A DNA stretch of 64,000 nucleotides from Phycisphaerae bacterium (GCA_030601845.1 JAUWAY010000010.1:1-64000), one strand, 5' to 3'; numbered from the stretch's first letter, positions 16,159 through 24,856 are shown. The notes: generated from the sequence alone by a model not told the origin. Translations and numbers: made by a program.

Positions 16159-17049
16159 ATGCCTGAAGCTGATGTAGTAAAACAAGCAAAGAAGTTTTAT
16201 GAAGATGTTCCTATGAAAACTGAGGGCTTTTTCCTCAAGGGAGCAGGCGCTCTTGACTGGGGGATGAAAAATCGTCTATCCAGAATATTCAATCCCAAAA
16301 CCGGCCGAACGGTAATGTTTGCGATTGACCATGGCTACTTTCAAGGACCTACAACGGGGCTGGAGAGAATCGACTTGACGATTGTACCATTAATGTATTA
16401 CGCCGACGCTATAATGCTGACCCGGGGCATTCTGCGAACCACGGTACCACCCACTCTAAACAAGCCGATCGTCATGCGTTGTAGTGGCGGCCCAAGCATA
16501 CTCAAGGAACTGTCGAATGAAGAATTAGCTGTGGACATCGAGGACGCCATTCGCATGAATGTCTCGGCGATTACGTTGCAAGTATTTATAGGCGGCGAGT
16601 TCGAAACCCGCTCAGTACATAATATGACCCGGCTGGTGGATATGGGCATCCGTTTCGGTATTCCTACCATGGCGGTAACGGCGGTAGGCAAAGATATGGT
16701 ACGGGATGCAAGGTATTTCCGCCTGGCTTGCCGGATCTGTGCTGAGCTTGGGGCCCAGATTATCAAGACATATTATATTGAGGATGGCTTTAGCACGGTG
16801 ACAGCTTCCTGTCCAGTTCCTATTGTGATGGCCGGCGGTAAAAAGATTCCTGAAATTGACGCTTTGACAATGGCTTATAAAGCCATCCAAGAGGGCGCAG
16901 CAGGCGTGGATATGGGGCGCAATATCTTCCAGAGTGATGCTCCCGAAGCTATGATGCAGGCGATCCACAAGGTTGTTCATGAAAATATGAAACCGACCGA
17001 GGCCTACAAGCTATACGAAACCCTCAAAAACGAACAGAAGAAAGATTAA
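16159..17049 (+). CDS. LsrF/DhnA-type class I aldolase or thiolase
   Basis: The 296-aa enzyme is a DhnA-type (beta/alpha)8-barrel close to LsrF, the class I enzyme acting on phosphorylated AI-2 products, and to archaeal-type fructose-bisphosphate aldolases. It has [14 protein letters not shown] (about residues 54-67), the Schiff-base lysine in QIIKTYY (about 203) and the phosphate-binding [10 protein letters not shown] near the end. The start MPEADVV was chosen because AAAGGAG lies eight bases before it; an upstream in-frame ATG lacks one. It is fourth in the operon, 63 bases after the dehydrogenase and eight before the epimerase-like gene. Cleavage of a ketose phosphate made by the kinase is inferred. 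Confidence 0.85.
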   Translation: MPEADVVKQAKKFYEDVPMKTEGFFLKGAGALDWGMKNRLSRIFNPKTGRTVMFAIDHGYFQGPTTGLERIDLTIVPLMYYADAIMLTRGILRTTVPPTLNKPIVMRCSGGPSILKELSNEELAVDIEDAIRMNVSAITLQVFIGGEFETRSVHNMTRLVDMGIRFGIPTMAVTAVGKDMVRDARYFRLACRICAELGAQIIKTYYIEDGFSTVTASCPVPIVMAGGKKIPEIDALTMAYKAIQEGAAGVDMGRNIFQSDAPEAMMQAIHKVVHENMKPTEAYKLYETLKNEQKKD

Positions 17050-17057
17050 CGCTGGAA

Positions 17058-17771
17058 ATGCAAAAGAAACCGCTTTTAGATGAATTGCGCCGAGCATGCC
17101 CACTCATCAGTGTGGGGATACTCACCGCGGATTTGATGTCACCGGGCTCAGAGCTGAAACTTATGGAAGATGCAGGCGTAAAACTGCTGCATGTTGACGT
17201 TATGGATGGATGTTTTTGTCCCATGATGACCGTCGGGCCTGGCTTTATAAAGGCTATGAAAACGTCACTATTAAAAGATGTACACCTGTTGATAAATGAG
17301 CCTTTGAACAAGCTTGAAGACTACGTTGCTGCTGGTGCTGATATGATAACCGTGCAGGTTGAGTCCTGCCGTCACATACATCGTCTCCTGCAGGTATTGG
17401 CAGATATGACCAATGCGAACGACCCTAACAGAGGCATTCTACGCGGCATCGCCTTGAATCCTGGAACGCCACTTGAGGTTATTAATCCCCTTATCGATGA
17501 ACTGGAAATGGTCTTTCTCCTGGCGGTCAACCCGGGCTGGCGTGGACAAAAATTCATTCCTTCTACCCAGACCCGACTTGGGCAGTTAAAACGGAGGATT
17601 CGTGACGCGAAGAAAGATGTTCTTGTGGGCATCGACGGCGGCATCACTCGCCATAACATAGCGGACGTAGCTCGAATGCAGGCTGATATTATTGTCACCG
17701 GAAGTGCAGTGTTCGATGGAAAAACACCACTGGAAAACGCTAAATTTATGATAAGTACCGTAACGAATTAG
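17058..17771 (+). CDS. Ribulose-phosphate 3-epimerase family protein
   Basis: The 237-aa TIM-barrel protein matches the Rpe/AlsE family: SVGILTADLM near the N-terminus, the metal-binding HVDVMDG (about residues 45-51), DVHLLINEP (74-82, where Rpe has DVHLMI), AVNPGWRGQKF (about 156-166) and GIDGGITRHN with TGSAVF phosphate-binding loops. It interconverts epimeric ketose phosphates in the cytoplasm. Position as the last operon gene, after an LsrF-type aldolase, suggests a dedicated catabolic epimerase such as an allulose- or tagatose-phosphate enzyme rather than the housekeeping Rpe, but sequence alone cannot decide. It follows the aldolase after eight bases. Confidence 0.87.
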   Translation: MQKKPLLDELRRACPLISVGILTADLMSPGSELKLMEDAGVKLLHVDVMDGCFCPMMTVGPGFIKAMKTSLLKDVHLLINEPLNKLEDYVAAGADMITVQVESCRHIHRLLQVLADMTNANDPNRGILRGIALNPGTPLEVINPLIDELEMVFLLAVNPGWRGQKFIPSTQTRLGQLKRRIRDAKKDVLVGIDGGITRHNIADVARMQADIIVTGSAVFDGKTPLENAKFMISTVTN

Positions 17772-17772
17772 C

Positions 17773-17815
17773 CACGGAGACACAATCAGTGAAATCTGTG
17801 TAAAATCCGTGGTTA
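17773..17815. repeat. CCACAGATTTCACAGA-type word repeat
   Basis: Imperfect copies of CACGGAGACACA, GTGAAATCTGTGTAAAATCCGTGG. The same family occurs at 26248-26315, 30763-30793, 31074-31210 and 39505-39590. It separates the sugar operon from the HEPN/MNT module. Confidence 0.5.
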
Positions 17816-17821
17816 AAAAAC

Positions 17822-17851
17822 TTGACAAGACGATAAGATTATCATTAAAAT
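17822..17851 (+). promoter_or_regulatory. Promoter of the HEPN/MNT module
   Basis: TTGACA, an 18-base spacer, TAAAAT. The predicted start lies about four bases before the ATG, giving a nearly leaderless message. The whole segment is repeated with the same spacing at 18618-18647, on the other side of the module. Confidence 0.65.
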
Positions 17852-17861
17852 TCTGAAAATT

Positions 17862-18173
17862 ATGGTAAGTTTTAATGAAATTGAGAACGTTGCCAGAAGG
17901 ATTGGTGAACAAATCAATGCAAGAGCAGTGATTCTCTTCGGCTCATATGCCCGGAAGCAACCCGGAAAACATAGCGATGTTGACCTATTGGTGATTGCCG
18001 AGAGTAATTTGCCAAGACACAAGCGCAGCCGCGAACTGCACCTAATGTTCAAACCGTATCCTTTTCCAATGGATATTCTTGTTTATACTCCTAAAGAAGT
18101 AAAAGAGGAAAGCGAATTCGAACTTTCATTCATCTCAACCGTGCTACGGGAGGGGAAAAAGCTGTATGGATAA
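17862..18173 (+). CDS. MNT-type nucleotidyltransferase (antitoxin-like)
   Basis: The 103-aa protein is a minimal nucleotidyltransferase with LFGSYARKQ (Gly27, Ser28) and SDVDLLV (Asp39 and Asp41), the GSx10DxD catalytic signature. In MntA/HepT-type systems such proteins neutralise the HEPN partner by AMPylating it. It overlaps the downstream HEPN gene by eight bases, the usual arrangement for these pairs. No ribosome binding site is visible and the promoter sits so close that the transcript is nearly leaderless. The pair interrupts a sugar-catabolic region, consistent with acquisition as a module. Confidence 0.85.
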   Translation: MVSFNEIENVARRIGEQINARAVILFGSYARKQPGKHSDVDLLVIAESNLPRHKRSRELHLMFKPYPFPMDILVYTPKEVKEESEFELSFISTVLREGKKLYG

Positions 18174-18567
18174 AAAACTTGAATATGCTAAACGATGGTT
18201 CGATAAGGCGAAAAGTGATCTATTAGATGCTGACAATAATCTTGCCGCTGATAAAGTGCCTTATGATACGGTCTGCTTTCACTGCCAGCAGGCCGCCGAA
18301 AAACTGCTCAAGGGTTTCCTTGTCGCGCACAGCTGCGAATATCCGATAACACATAACTTGTTTGTTATCTTAGAGGAGGTTATTGAATATGACGGGCTTG
18401 CCGAATCGTTGCGAGAGGCGCTTGCTTTGCTTAATCCTTACGCTGTAGAAGTTCGCTATCCCGGAGATGAATTGACGTTGACGATGGACAACGCTGCTGA
18501 AGCAAGGCAAGCGGCACAAGACGTGCTTGAGTGGACGAAATCAAGATTTGGCCAGCTTTTTGAATGA
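18166..18567 (+). CDS. HEPN-domain protein (toxin-like partner)
   Basis: This 133-aa HEPN protein begins with AKRWFDKAKSDLLDAD and has the family hallmark CFHCQQAAEKLLKGFLV (about residues 43-59), followed by THNLFVILEEV. HEPN proteins paired with MNT partners are often RNases, with an Rx4-6H motif; I do not find a convincing RxxxxH here, so catalytic activity is uncertain and it may be a member that acts only in nucleotide binding. It overlaps the nucleotidyltransferase gene by eight bases and must be cotranslated with it. The C-terminus ends in a short acidic helix. Confidence 0.83.
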   Translation: MDKKLEYAKRWFDKAKSDLLDADNNLAADKVPYDTVCFHCQQAAEKLLKGFLVAHSCEYPITHNLFVILEEVIEYDGLAESLREALALLNPYAVEVRYPGDELTLTMDNAAEARQAAQDVLEWTKSRFGQLFE

Positions 18568-18617
18568 AGAAAATCCAGTTGAGCAGAAGGCCTATAAATT
18601 TACCTTGAGCGCACAAC

Positions 18618-18647
18618 TTGACAAAACGATAAGAATACAGTTAGAAT
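18618..18647 (+). promoter_or_regulatory. Second copy of the HEPN/MNT promoter segment
   Basis: TTGACA, an 18-base spacer, TAGAAT. It shares AACTTGACAARACGATAAGA and the following TGA...AAATTAT with the copy at 17822. It may drive the small membrane gene that starts at 18786. Confidence 0.6.
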
Positions 18648-18785
18648 TGTGATTGAAAATTATTACCGAACCAGCGGCTGCTGCCGGATCTGTGTGCGCG
18701 GCGCCTGTGGGCTTTTCGTTATGCGGAAACTACATAAACAATAGTTCGGCGCTGGTAAACGAGAAGAAAGGAGGTTTCGCGAGAC

Positions 18786-19124
18786 ATGTACAAGATACTT
18801 TCAATAATCTTGTGTGTAATCGCCATGATCAGCTCTTTGTTAAGCATCTTGTGTGTATTTGCGGCAATTAGAGCTTTGGATAGGGACATGCCTTCCAGCT
18901 GGAAAGCAGTTCCTCCGATAGCTCGGCTGAAAAACTGGTTCATCTGGTATGTCGGACGCCTGTTATTCTCTGTCCTGTTGTTTTTGCTGTTCTTGTTTAT
19001 TGCAGCAGCTTCAGGATTTTATGCTGACAAGCTTTCCAAGAAGAAAGAATTAGCCGATATGGCGCCAGCCACGGACAAGAAACTGCTGAGTCCAGGGAGG
19101 GATAATCAGAACACGGTGAAATAG
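18786..19124 (+). CDS. Small two-helix membrane protein, 112 aa
   Basis: I do not recognise the family. Hydrophobic segments lie at about residues 4-28 and 55-81, separated by a loop with RALDRDMPSSWKAVPP, and the C-terminal 30 residues are charged and soluble. AAAGGAGG stands eleven bases before the ATG. It follows the second copy of the HEPN/MNT promoter segment and may belong to the inserted module. There is no lipobox. Confidence 0.6.
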   Translation: MYKILSIILCVIAMISSLLSILCVFAAIRALDRDMPSSWKAVPPIARLKNWFIWYVGRLLFSVLLFLLFLFIAAASGFYADKLSKKKELADMAPATDKKLLSPGRDNQNTVK

Positions 19125-19324
19125 GCACTCGCTGTACAAGGCACTGCAGCGGACAGTTGACCACCGCTGGCGAGATCGCTGTTAGCTGCGATTTTGGATC
19201 CTTCGACCTCTTTCGCCGTTCGCCGTTCGTCGCTCGTATCTCGTATCTCGTATCTCGCCAGTTGAAGTTCTCGTGTTCTGTCTTCTGTATCTTTTGTGAA
19301 AATCCTGTTATACTGTCCTAAAGA
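19125..19324. repeat. Intergenic TCGTATC/TCGCCGT word repeats and weak promoter
   Basis: Bases about 19207-19260 contain TCGCCGTTCGCCGTTCG followed by three TCGTATC units; bases 19268-19292 add TTCTGTC words. TATACT at 19309-19314 could be a -10 element for the next gene, which would then be nearly leaderless; no good -35 is seen. Confidence 0.5.
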
Positions 19325-20491
19325 ATGAGCCGATTAGCTCGGACCATACCGATTATCCGCGGGCTTTTGGCAGATTCAACAGGTAATCAGGATATGCCAT
19401 ATAGGCCCGTTATTTTGAAATCCTTAACAAATAAGGAAGCTATTGATTTTGCTGGTTCAGCACAAAATACCAAAGCCCAATGTTATCCTACACCTTTGAC
19501 CAAAGGTAAAAGGCCGCCACTTTTTTTAGCGGATGTGGATTATAATGCCGAACCAGAAAATCTTCGCAAACAATTAAACGACCGGATTTCAGATTATTCG
19601 CTCCAGTACAACTGCAAGCCGGAAATTATATGTCTTCGTGAACTGGGGATACTTTACGTTGACCAGAGGGAGGAGAATTCTGATTTGCCTCTTAAGAATA
19701 AAATTGCCCTGGTGACTGGCGCTGCAGGAGCTATAGGTTATGGAGTTTGCCAGGGCTTGCTGGAAAACGGTTGCCATCTGGTCGCCACGGACCTTCCTGG
19801 CAGAAAATTTGATGACTTTGTAGCTGATCTGAAACAAATAGGCGAAGATCGCGTGATAGGTGTCCCTATCGATGTTACGGACAAGGATTCTGTCAGCCAA
19901 GGTTTTGAAATCGTCGTTCAAACCTGGGGCGGCATTGATATTGTGGTGGTTAATGCGGGTATCCCGCTGATCTCATTCTTGAAAGATATTGACCTCGATG
20001 CCTTTCGCAAGCTGGAGAAAGTAAATGTGGAAGGAGCGTTATTGACACTTGCCGAGGCGGCAAGGCTTTTTATTCTCCAGGGGGTCGGCGGTGACATAAT
20101 TGTTATCTCTACCAAGAATGTTCCTTCACCGGGCGCTGGCTTCGGTGCCTACAGCGCTACCAAAGCTGCCTGTCACCAATTGGGTCGCGTCGCCAGTATT
20201 GAGCTGGCGCAATACGACATTCGCGTTAACATGGTAGCACCGGACGGGGTATTCTCCGAAGGCAAATATAAATCCGGCTTATGGGAACAAATTGGTCCCG
20301 ACCGAATGCGGGCCCGAGGGCTCGATGAAAAGGGATTGCAAGAGTATTACCGCAACAGAAATCTATTGAAAGCCAGGATTACGGGACGGCATGTGGCTAA
20401 TGCGGTACTGTTTTTTGTGACGCGTCAAACGCCTACTACCGGCGCTACAATTCCTGTGGATGGCGGTTTGCCTGATGCTACGCCACGATAG
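19325..20491 (+). CDS. Short-chain dehydrogenase resembling the C-terminal half of rhamnulose-phosphate aldolase/dehydrogenase
   Basis: Residues about 126-388 form a classical SDR: TGAAGAIGYG (about 132-141), NAG (about 213) and the catalytic YSATK (about 276-280), with a C-terminal VDGGLPDA. The N-terminal 125 residues are not SDR. They contain PTPLTKGKRPPLFL and KPEIICLRELGILYV, which resemble the linker after the aldolase domain in bifunctional RhaD/RhaE-type enzymes, but the aldolase domain itself is missing. The protein may be a truncated descendant that kept only dehydrogenase activity (lactaldehyde or a sugar phosphate as substrate). The ATG has no ribosome binding site. The gene lies beyond the HEPN/MNT insertion, on the same strand as the sugar operon. 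Confidence 0.78.
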   Translation: MSRLARTIPIIRGLLADSTGNQDMPYRPVILKSLTNKEAIDFAGSAQNTKAQCYPTPLTKGKRPPLFLADVDYNAEPENLRKQLNDRISDYSLQYNCKPEIICLRELGILYVDQREENSDLPLKNKIALVTGAAGAIGYGVCQGLLENGCHLVATDLPGRKFDDFVADLKQIGEDRVIGVPIDVTDKDSVSQGFEIVVQTWGGIDIVVVNAGIPLISFLKDIDLDAFRKLEKVNVEGALLTLAEAARLFILQGVGGDIIVISTKNVPSPGAGFGAYSATKAACHQLGRVASIELAQYDIRVNMVAPDGVFSEGKYKSGLWEQIGPDRMRARGLDEKGLQEYYRNRNLLKARITGRHVANAVLFFVTRQTPTTGATIPVDGGLPDATPR

Positions 20492-20539
20492 AACTTGAGT
20501 TTTTCCAGCATCTTGCTGGTAGCACAAATTGCAATAAAC

Positions 20540-21499
20540 TTACTCGTTTACTTCCGGACAGGACATAATATAGTCGATTACATCACTTAAGTTGGCTGTT
20601 GCCACAGCAACGGTGCAGTCTGCTGCACCATAATAGAGATTAAGCTGATTGGTTTCTTTGTGAACAACAGCACCGGTGGGGAACACTACGCCGCTGACGT
20701 CACCGATGCGCTCGTAAGTTGCACGTGGCCCCAGAAGCCATTCATCGCTTCGCCGCAGGACCTTCCACGGCTCTTCCAGATTCAGAAGCACCAGTCCGAG
20801 ACGGTATATTGCCCCTGCTGAGGTAACGCGCACACCGTGATAGAATATCATCCAGCCCTGGGCTGTTTCTATGGGCTGACAGGCCAGCCCAACCCTGTGG
20901 CAGTCCCAGTAGGCCTGTCTTGTTTTAATCAGAGGTCTATGGTCGCCCCAATGTTTCAGGTCAGGTGAGAAACTAATCCACATGTGGGCTTCGCCTCGAA
21001 CGATAGGGCGGTGAATCAACGCAAATCGTCCCCTGACTCTCCGTGGGAGCAGGCAGGCATCCTTATCTTCCGGCGGCAGAAGAGCCCCGAGGCGGGCAAA
21101 AGTTTTGAAATTCTTGGTAATCGCCAGCGAAATGACCGGGCCACCCTCGCTAAAAGAGGTATATGTAATGCCAAACTGCTTCTGCTCCTCAAGCCAAACA
21201 ATGCGAGGGTCTTCCAGGCCCCACCTTTCCTCTCGAGAACTTTGGTCGGCTTCAAGCGTTGGCTCCGGGTCTATCTGCCAGTTGGTGAATCCATCGGTGC
21301 TGCGCGCCACGGTCAAGTGCGAGAAACCACGCATATCTTCAACGCGAATCAATAGCAGCGTCTCTATATTCAACTTAACTGCTGCAGGATTAAAAACCGC
21401 ATTTGCCGGATAAGGCCAATTTTCCGGCGTTATTATCGGATTACCTTTATACCTTTTGAAAAGTTCGTGTGCTTTTTTTTGCCGTAAAAGCTCGGTCAT
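20540..21499 (-). CDS. GH130 family glycoside phosphorylase
   Basis: The 319-aa protein is a five-bladed propeller enzyme of family GH130, which phosphorolyses beta-1,2- or beta-1,4-linked mannosides to mannose 1-phosphate. Conserved pieces are NPIITPENWPYPANAVFNPAA, the catalytic-site GLEDPR (residues 94-99, Asp97), KDACLLPRR (146-154), HRP (163-165) and YYGAAD (about 292-297). AGGACT before the ATG serves as ribosome binding site. No signal peptide, so it works in the cytoplasm on imported oligosaccharides. It is convergent with the dehydrogenase gene. The exact linkage preference cannot be read from the sequence. Confidence 0.9.
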   Translation of the reverse strand: MTELLRQKKAHELFKRYKGNPIITPENWPYPANAVFNPAAVKLNIETLLLIRVEDMRGFSHLTVARSTDGFTNWQIDPEPTLEADQSSREERWGLEDPRIVWLEEQKQFGITYTSFSEGGPVISLAITKNFKTFARLGALLPPEDKDACLLPRRVRGRFALIHRPIVRGEAHMWISFSPDLKHWGDHRPLIKTRQAYWDCHRVGLACQPIETAQGWMIFYHGVRVTSAGAIYRLGLVLLNLEEPWKVLRRSDEWLLGPRATYERIGDVSGVVFPTGAVVHKETNQLNLYYGAADCTVAVATANLSDVIDYIMSCPEVNE

Positions 21500-21539
21500 A
21501 GTTTCAGTCCTGAAATATCAACCGATACCAACAGATACT

Positions 21540-21802
21540 GTGACATTGCTTCGGGCTGCCATCTTGCGATCCGTTGGCCCCCGCAAAATGGGGCCCTGTT
21601 ACACCACTTAAGGTTTAATCGGCAAGGCCCGTTAGAAATCTTTGCTTTTTTTATGACACCCGGCGTTTTAGAATTTCTAACGGGGCAAGATGAGTAATTT
21701 ACGTAAATCAAAGTACGAATTTTTAGCCCCCGCTTCTTCGCTTTGCGAAGCCCCCTGCCTCGTTTTGCGAGAAACGAGGGGGCAAGCAAAACGGCGGGGG
21801 CA
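21540..21802. repeat. Cluster of palindromic elements
   Basis: Between GH130 and the ABC exporter lie GGCCCC/GGGGCC (about 21578-21598), the GTTAGAAAT element with arms 21628-21639 and 21673-21684, and a nested palindrome at 21726-21801 (outer GCCCCCGC/GCGGGGGC, inner CTTCGC/GCGAAG and CCTCGTTT/AAACGAGG). No gene is present. Confidence 0.75.
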
Positions 21803-23980
21803 TCACAAAATTACGCTCTTGCCAGAGGCCCCAAAACGCCTCCTTTCTGCGTTTGCCGAACCCACCAGCTGTGTTTCGTACAAACTCTGATACAAGGAAC
21901 AGCTTTGTATTAGCTCATCGTGCTGACCCTGAGCAATAATTCGCCCGTCATCCATTACCACTATCACATCCGCGGTAATAACCGTGCTGAATCGGTGGGC
22001 GATTATAAAACTGGTTCTTTCGTGCATAATCTCCTCGATGGCCTTGTGAATCTTGGCTTCGCTGTCGGCATCAACCTGACTGGTCGCCTCGTCGAAAATC
22101 AGGATTGCGGGGTTCTTCAAAATCGCCCTGGCTATAACAATCCTCTGCAACTGCCCGCCGCTAAGGCCGGCACCATCCTCGCCGATTATCGTATCATAGC
22201 CCTCGGGCAGCAGAGTAATAAATTCGTGGGCAAACGAACGCTTCGCCGCGGCGATTATTTCTTCTCTGGTCGCACCGGACTTACCATACCCGATATTTGC
22301 CGCTATAGTATCATTGAATGTTACCACATTCTGCGTGACCATCCCAATCTGGCTTCTCAAACTAAATAGTGTGGCATCGTGAATATTTTTGCCGTCTATC
22401 AGAATCCGCCCGCTATCGGGGTCGTAGAATCTCGGTATCAAATTTGCCAACGTCGTTTTACCCGAGCCATTAGGCCCTACCAGCGCAACATTGTGCCCTG
22501 CCTGGACGCAAAGATTAATTCCCTTTAATACCGTCGTCTCCGAGCCCGGATAGGTAAATACGATGTCCCTGAATTCGATTTTATCTTTCAAAGACCCAAT
22601 CTCGAAGGCGCCGCTGCTTTGGCGTTCCGGTGCCTGGTCGATAATGCTGTAAACCCGCTCGGAAGCGGCGTTTGCCTGCTGAAGCCTATTCCAGATAGGG
22701 CTGGTTCTTCGCACCGCCTCGGCCACACCACCCAGACAGAAAAGCAGCACGAAAAAGTCCGTCCCCTCCATATTACCGCCGAAAACCCAGTGCGCACCAA
22801 ATATTATCCCCGCACAACCCGCAAGCATACCCAGCGTCTCCATTATCGGGTTGGTCACAGCATGAATCTTGGCAATGCGAAATTGCTGCTTGAGCAGTTT
22901 GCGGTTAATATCCCGGAAATGCGCGTGCTCATATCTTTGCCGGTTATAAACCTTCACCACCCTGATGCCGGCTATGGTCTCCTCCAGCTTCCTGAGCATC
23001 ATAGCCCAGCTTATAAGCGACCTTTTCGTTGCCTTCTTGATTTTCCTGCCGAGCTTGCCCAATACGAACACCGCCGCCGGTGCTCCGCACATAAATATCA
23101 GTGAAAGATTACGGTCAATGTGCATCGCCACTGCCAGAAGTGCCAGGCCCTTTAATGGCTCGCGAATCGCCAGACCTAATAGATTATAAATCCCATCGCC
23201 GATTGTGGTAGTGTCACGAACGAACTTGCTGACAGTGTCACTGGAACCCTCCGTGGTGAAAAAACCGACGGGAATACCCATCGAATGCTCAAAGCTGTCT
23301 TCACGCAAATGAGCCAGTGCCGCGTGCACTATCTTGTTCGCTGTGTAATCCTGATAGAATCTGGCCGTACATCTGATGGCCGTAACAACCAGCATCAAAA
23401 GCATAATGAAGATAACGGCATTCTCTTTGCTGTCCCTGGAGTCATCTTTCGGCACCAGAGTCAGCACTCGCCGACTATACTCAATATAAAAAGGCCTGTC
23501 GCCTGTGCTCAAGCTGGTTTGGTGGCTCTGAAGCCGGCCGTCTTCGAGACGCTTAAAATGAACTTCGATAGTGCTATCCGCCGCCGCCAGCGCAAATTCT
23601 TCGAGCATTTCGGCAGACGACACTTCCAAGCTGTTTCTGATGCCGACGATTAAGTCATCGCTTTGCAGGCCAGCCTGTTCAGCTCCCCCCCCCTTTTTGG
23701 TCCTCGTGATTCTCAAACAATACGCCGCCTCAGACTTATTAGGGTCGGAAAAATCCCCCCTGTCGGGCACGTAGAAATTCACCCCGTATCGTTGATGGCT
23801 GAGCTTCCTGTGAACCCAGCCGTGCAAACCCTCCTGGCCCATCATCACCGTCAGAAAAGGCGAAATCGCCGCAAAACTAAACGAATACAGCATTGCTATT
23901 ACTGCTGCACATACCGCCACAAGCAGCAACCCCTTCCACTGCGGCCACACGTATTTCAATGTTCGCCTGAAAGACTTCAC
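21803..23980 (-). CDS. ABC exporter with a PDZ domain in the first periplasmic loop
   Basis: This 725-aa half-transporter of the MsbA/LipidA-exporter type has an N-terminal membrane helix (about 18-45), a soluble insert, five further helices (about 190-420) and a C-terminal ATPase with Walker A GPNGSGKTT (about 500-508), LSGGQ (about 603-607) and Walker B ILIFDEAT. The insert (about 85-165) reads as a PDZ domain: LRITRTKKGGGAEQAGLQSDDLIVGI. PDZ domains bind protein C-termini, so a role in substrate or protease coupling in the periplasm is inferred. It forms a homodimer in known relatives. The C-terminal tail after YETQL is short, basic and adjoins the palindrome cluster. The gene stands alone. 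Confidence 0.85.
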   Translation of the reverse strand: MKSFRRTLKYVWPQWKGLLLVAVCAAVIAMLYSFSFAAISPFLTVMMGQEGLHGWVHRKLSHQRYGVNFYVPDRGDFSDPNKSEAAYCLRITRTKKGGGAEQAGLQSDDLIVGIRNSLEVSSAEMLEEFALAAADSTIEVHFKRLEDGRLQSHQTSLSTGDRPFYIEYSRRVLTLVPKDDSRDSKENAVIFIMLLMLVVTAIRCTARFYQDYTANKIVHAALAHLREDSFEHSMGIPVGFFTTEGSSDTVSKFVRDTTTIGDGIYNLLGLAIREPLKGLALLAVAMHIDRNLSLIFMCGAPAAVFVLGKLGRKIKKATKRSLISWAMMLRKLEETIAGIRVVKVYNRQRYEHAHFRDINRKLLKQQFRIAKIHAVTNPIMETLGMLAGCAGIIFGAHWVFGGNMEGTDFFVLLFCLGGVAEAVRRTSPIWNRLQQANAASERVYSIIDQAPERQSSGAFEIGSLKDKIEFRDIVFTYPGSETTVLKGINLCVQAGHNVALVGPNGSGKTTLANLIPRFYDPDSGRILIDGKNIHDATLFSLRSQIGMVTQNVVTFNDTIAANIGYGKSGATREEIIAAAKRSFAHEFITLLPEGYDTIIGEDGAGLSGGQLQRIVIARAILKNPAILIFDEATSQVDADSEAKIHKAIEEIMHERTSFIIAHRFSTVITADVIVVMDDGRIIAQGQHDELIQSCSLYQSLYETQLVGSANAERRRFGASGKSVIL

Positions 23981-24112
23981 TCGATAAACTCCGGTTTAGC
24001 CCAACAATAACCCAGGAACAATAGCACACTTACAGCTACCGGTCAAGCTCAAAGGTTATTGACCAAAAACAGCGTTTATGTTATTCTAACCGGCCCTTAA
24101 GGAAAAAGTTAT

Positions 24113-24745
24113 ATGAAAATCGACCGTCTAATTCTGGGAACCTATCAAACTAACTGCTATATCCTCCGTGGCAGCGAATCAGCTAAAGACTGCCTTATTG
24201 TTGACACGGGCATGGAAGCCGCAGAGTTGATTGACTTTCTCGCCAAGCATAAATTAAATCCGGTCGCCGTGGTCCTCACCCACGGTCACGCAGACCACAT
24301 TACCGGCGTAGCGGCCCTGCGCCAAAAATATCCCGACATAAAGGTTTATATCCATAAACTCGATGCCAAATTGCTCTCAGACACAACCAGCAATCTTTCT
24401 GCAATGGCTGGACAACCCTTTACCACCCAACCCGCTGATTTCTCTTTAGAAGAGGGCGATGTAGTTGAGCAGGCCGGCTTCAAGTTAAAGGTCATTCACA
24501 CCCCCGGCCATACGCCGGGCGGCATCTGTTTGTATTCAAAGAATGACAGGATTGTCTTTAGTGGCGATACGTTATTTGCCGACTCGATTGGCCGAACAGA
24601 TTTCCCGGATGGCAGTATGCAGCAATTGATAAAAGGTATAAAGGAAAAGCTTTTAACTCTGCCTGACGAGACTGTTGTTTACACCGGCCACGGCCCATCA
24701 ACTACAATAGCCCAGGAAAAAGCTCACAACCCTTTCGTGCAATAA
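24113..24745 (+). CDS. MBL-fold hydrolase (glyoxalase II-like)
   Basis: The 210-aa metallo-beta-lactamase-fold protein has THGHADH (residues 56-62), HTPGHTPGG (about 139-147), FSGDTLFADSIGRTDF (about 159-174) and a final TGHGP, giving the complete set of metal ligands for a binuclear centre. The short size and GRTDFPDGS segment match the YcbL-type glyoxalase II group, which hydrolyses thioesters. It is transcribed divergently from the exporter gene with about 130 bases between them. Only generic hydrolase function can be asserted. Confidence 0.87.
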   Translation: MKIDRLILGTYQTNCYILRGSESAKDCLIVDTGMEAAELIDFLAKHKLNPVAVVLTHGHADHITGVAALRQKYPDIKVYIHKLDAKLLSDTTSNLSAMAGQPFTTQPADFSLEEGDVVEQAGFKLKVIHTPGHTPGGICLYSKNDRIVFSGDTLFADSIGRTDFPDGSMQQLIKGIKEKLLTLPDETVVYTGHGPSTTIAQEKAHNPFVQ

Positions 24746-24827
24746 TCGCTTTGCAGCGTTCTGAGTTTGTAGGTTGTAGTTTTTAGTTCGTATTGTGTAT
24801 TGCGTGACGGCGGGAGCAGTTTTGGAT

Positions 24828-24856
24828 TTGACAAACCCGGCTGTTAAAGTCATACT
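24828..24856 (+). promoter_or_regulatory. Sigma-70-type promoter
   Basis: TTGACA, a 17-base spacer, CATACT. The predicted start near base 24863 gives a leader of about 60 bases before the next gene, whose ribosome binding site is GGGAG. Confidence 0.65.

Noticed and set aside
18653-18871. 72-codon TTG-initiated frame after the second HEPN/MNT promoter copy
   Set aside because: No ribosome binding site, unlikely composition, and it overlaps the better-supported membrane-protein gene.
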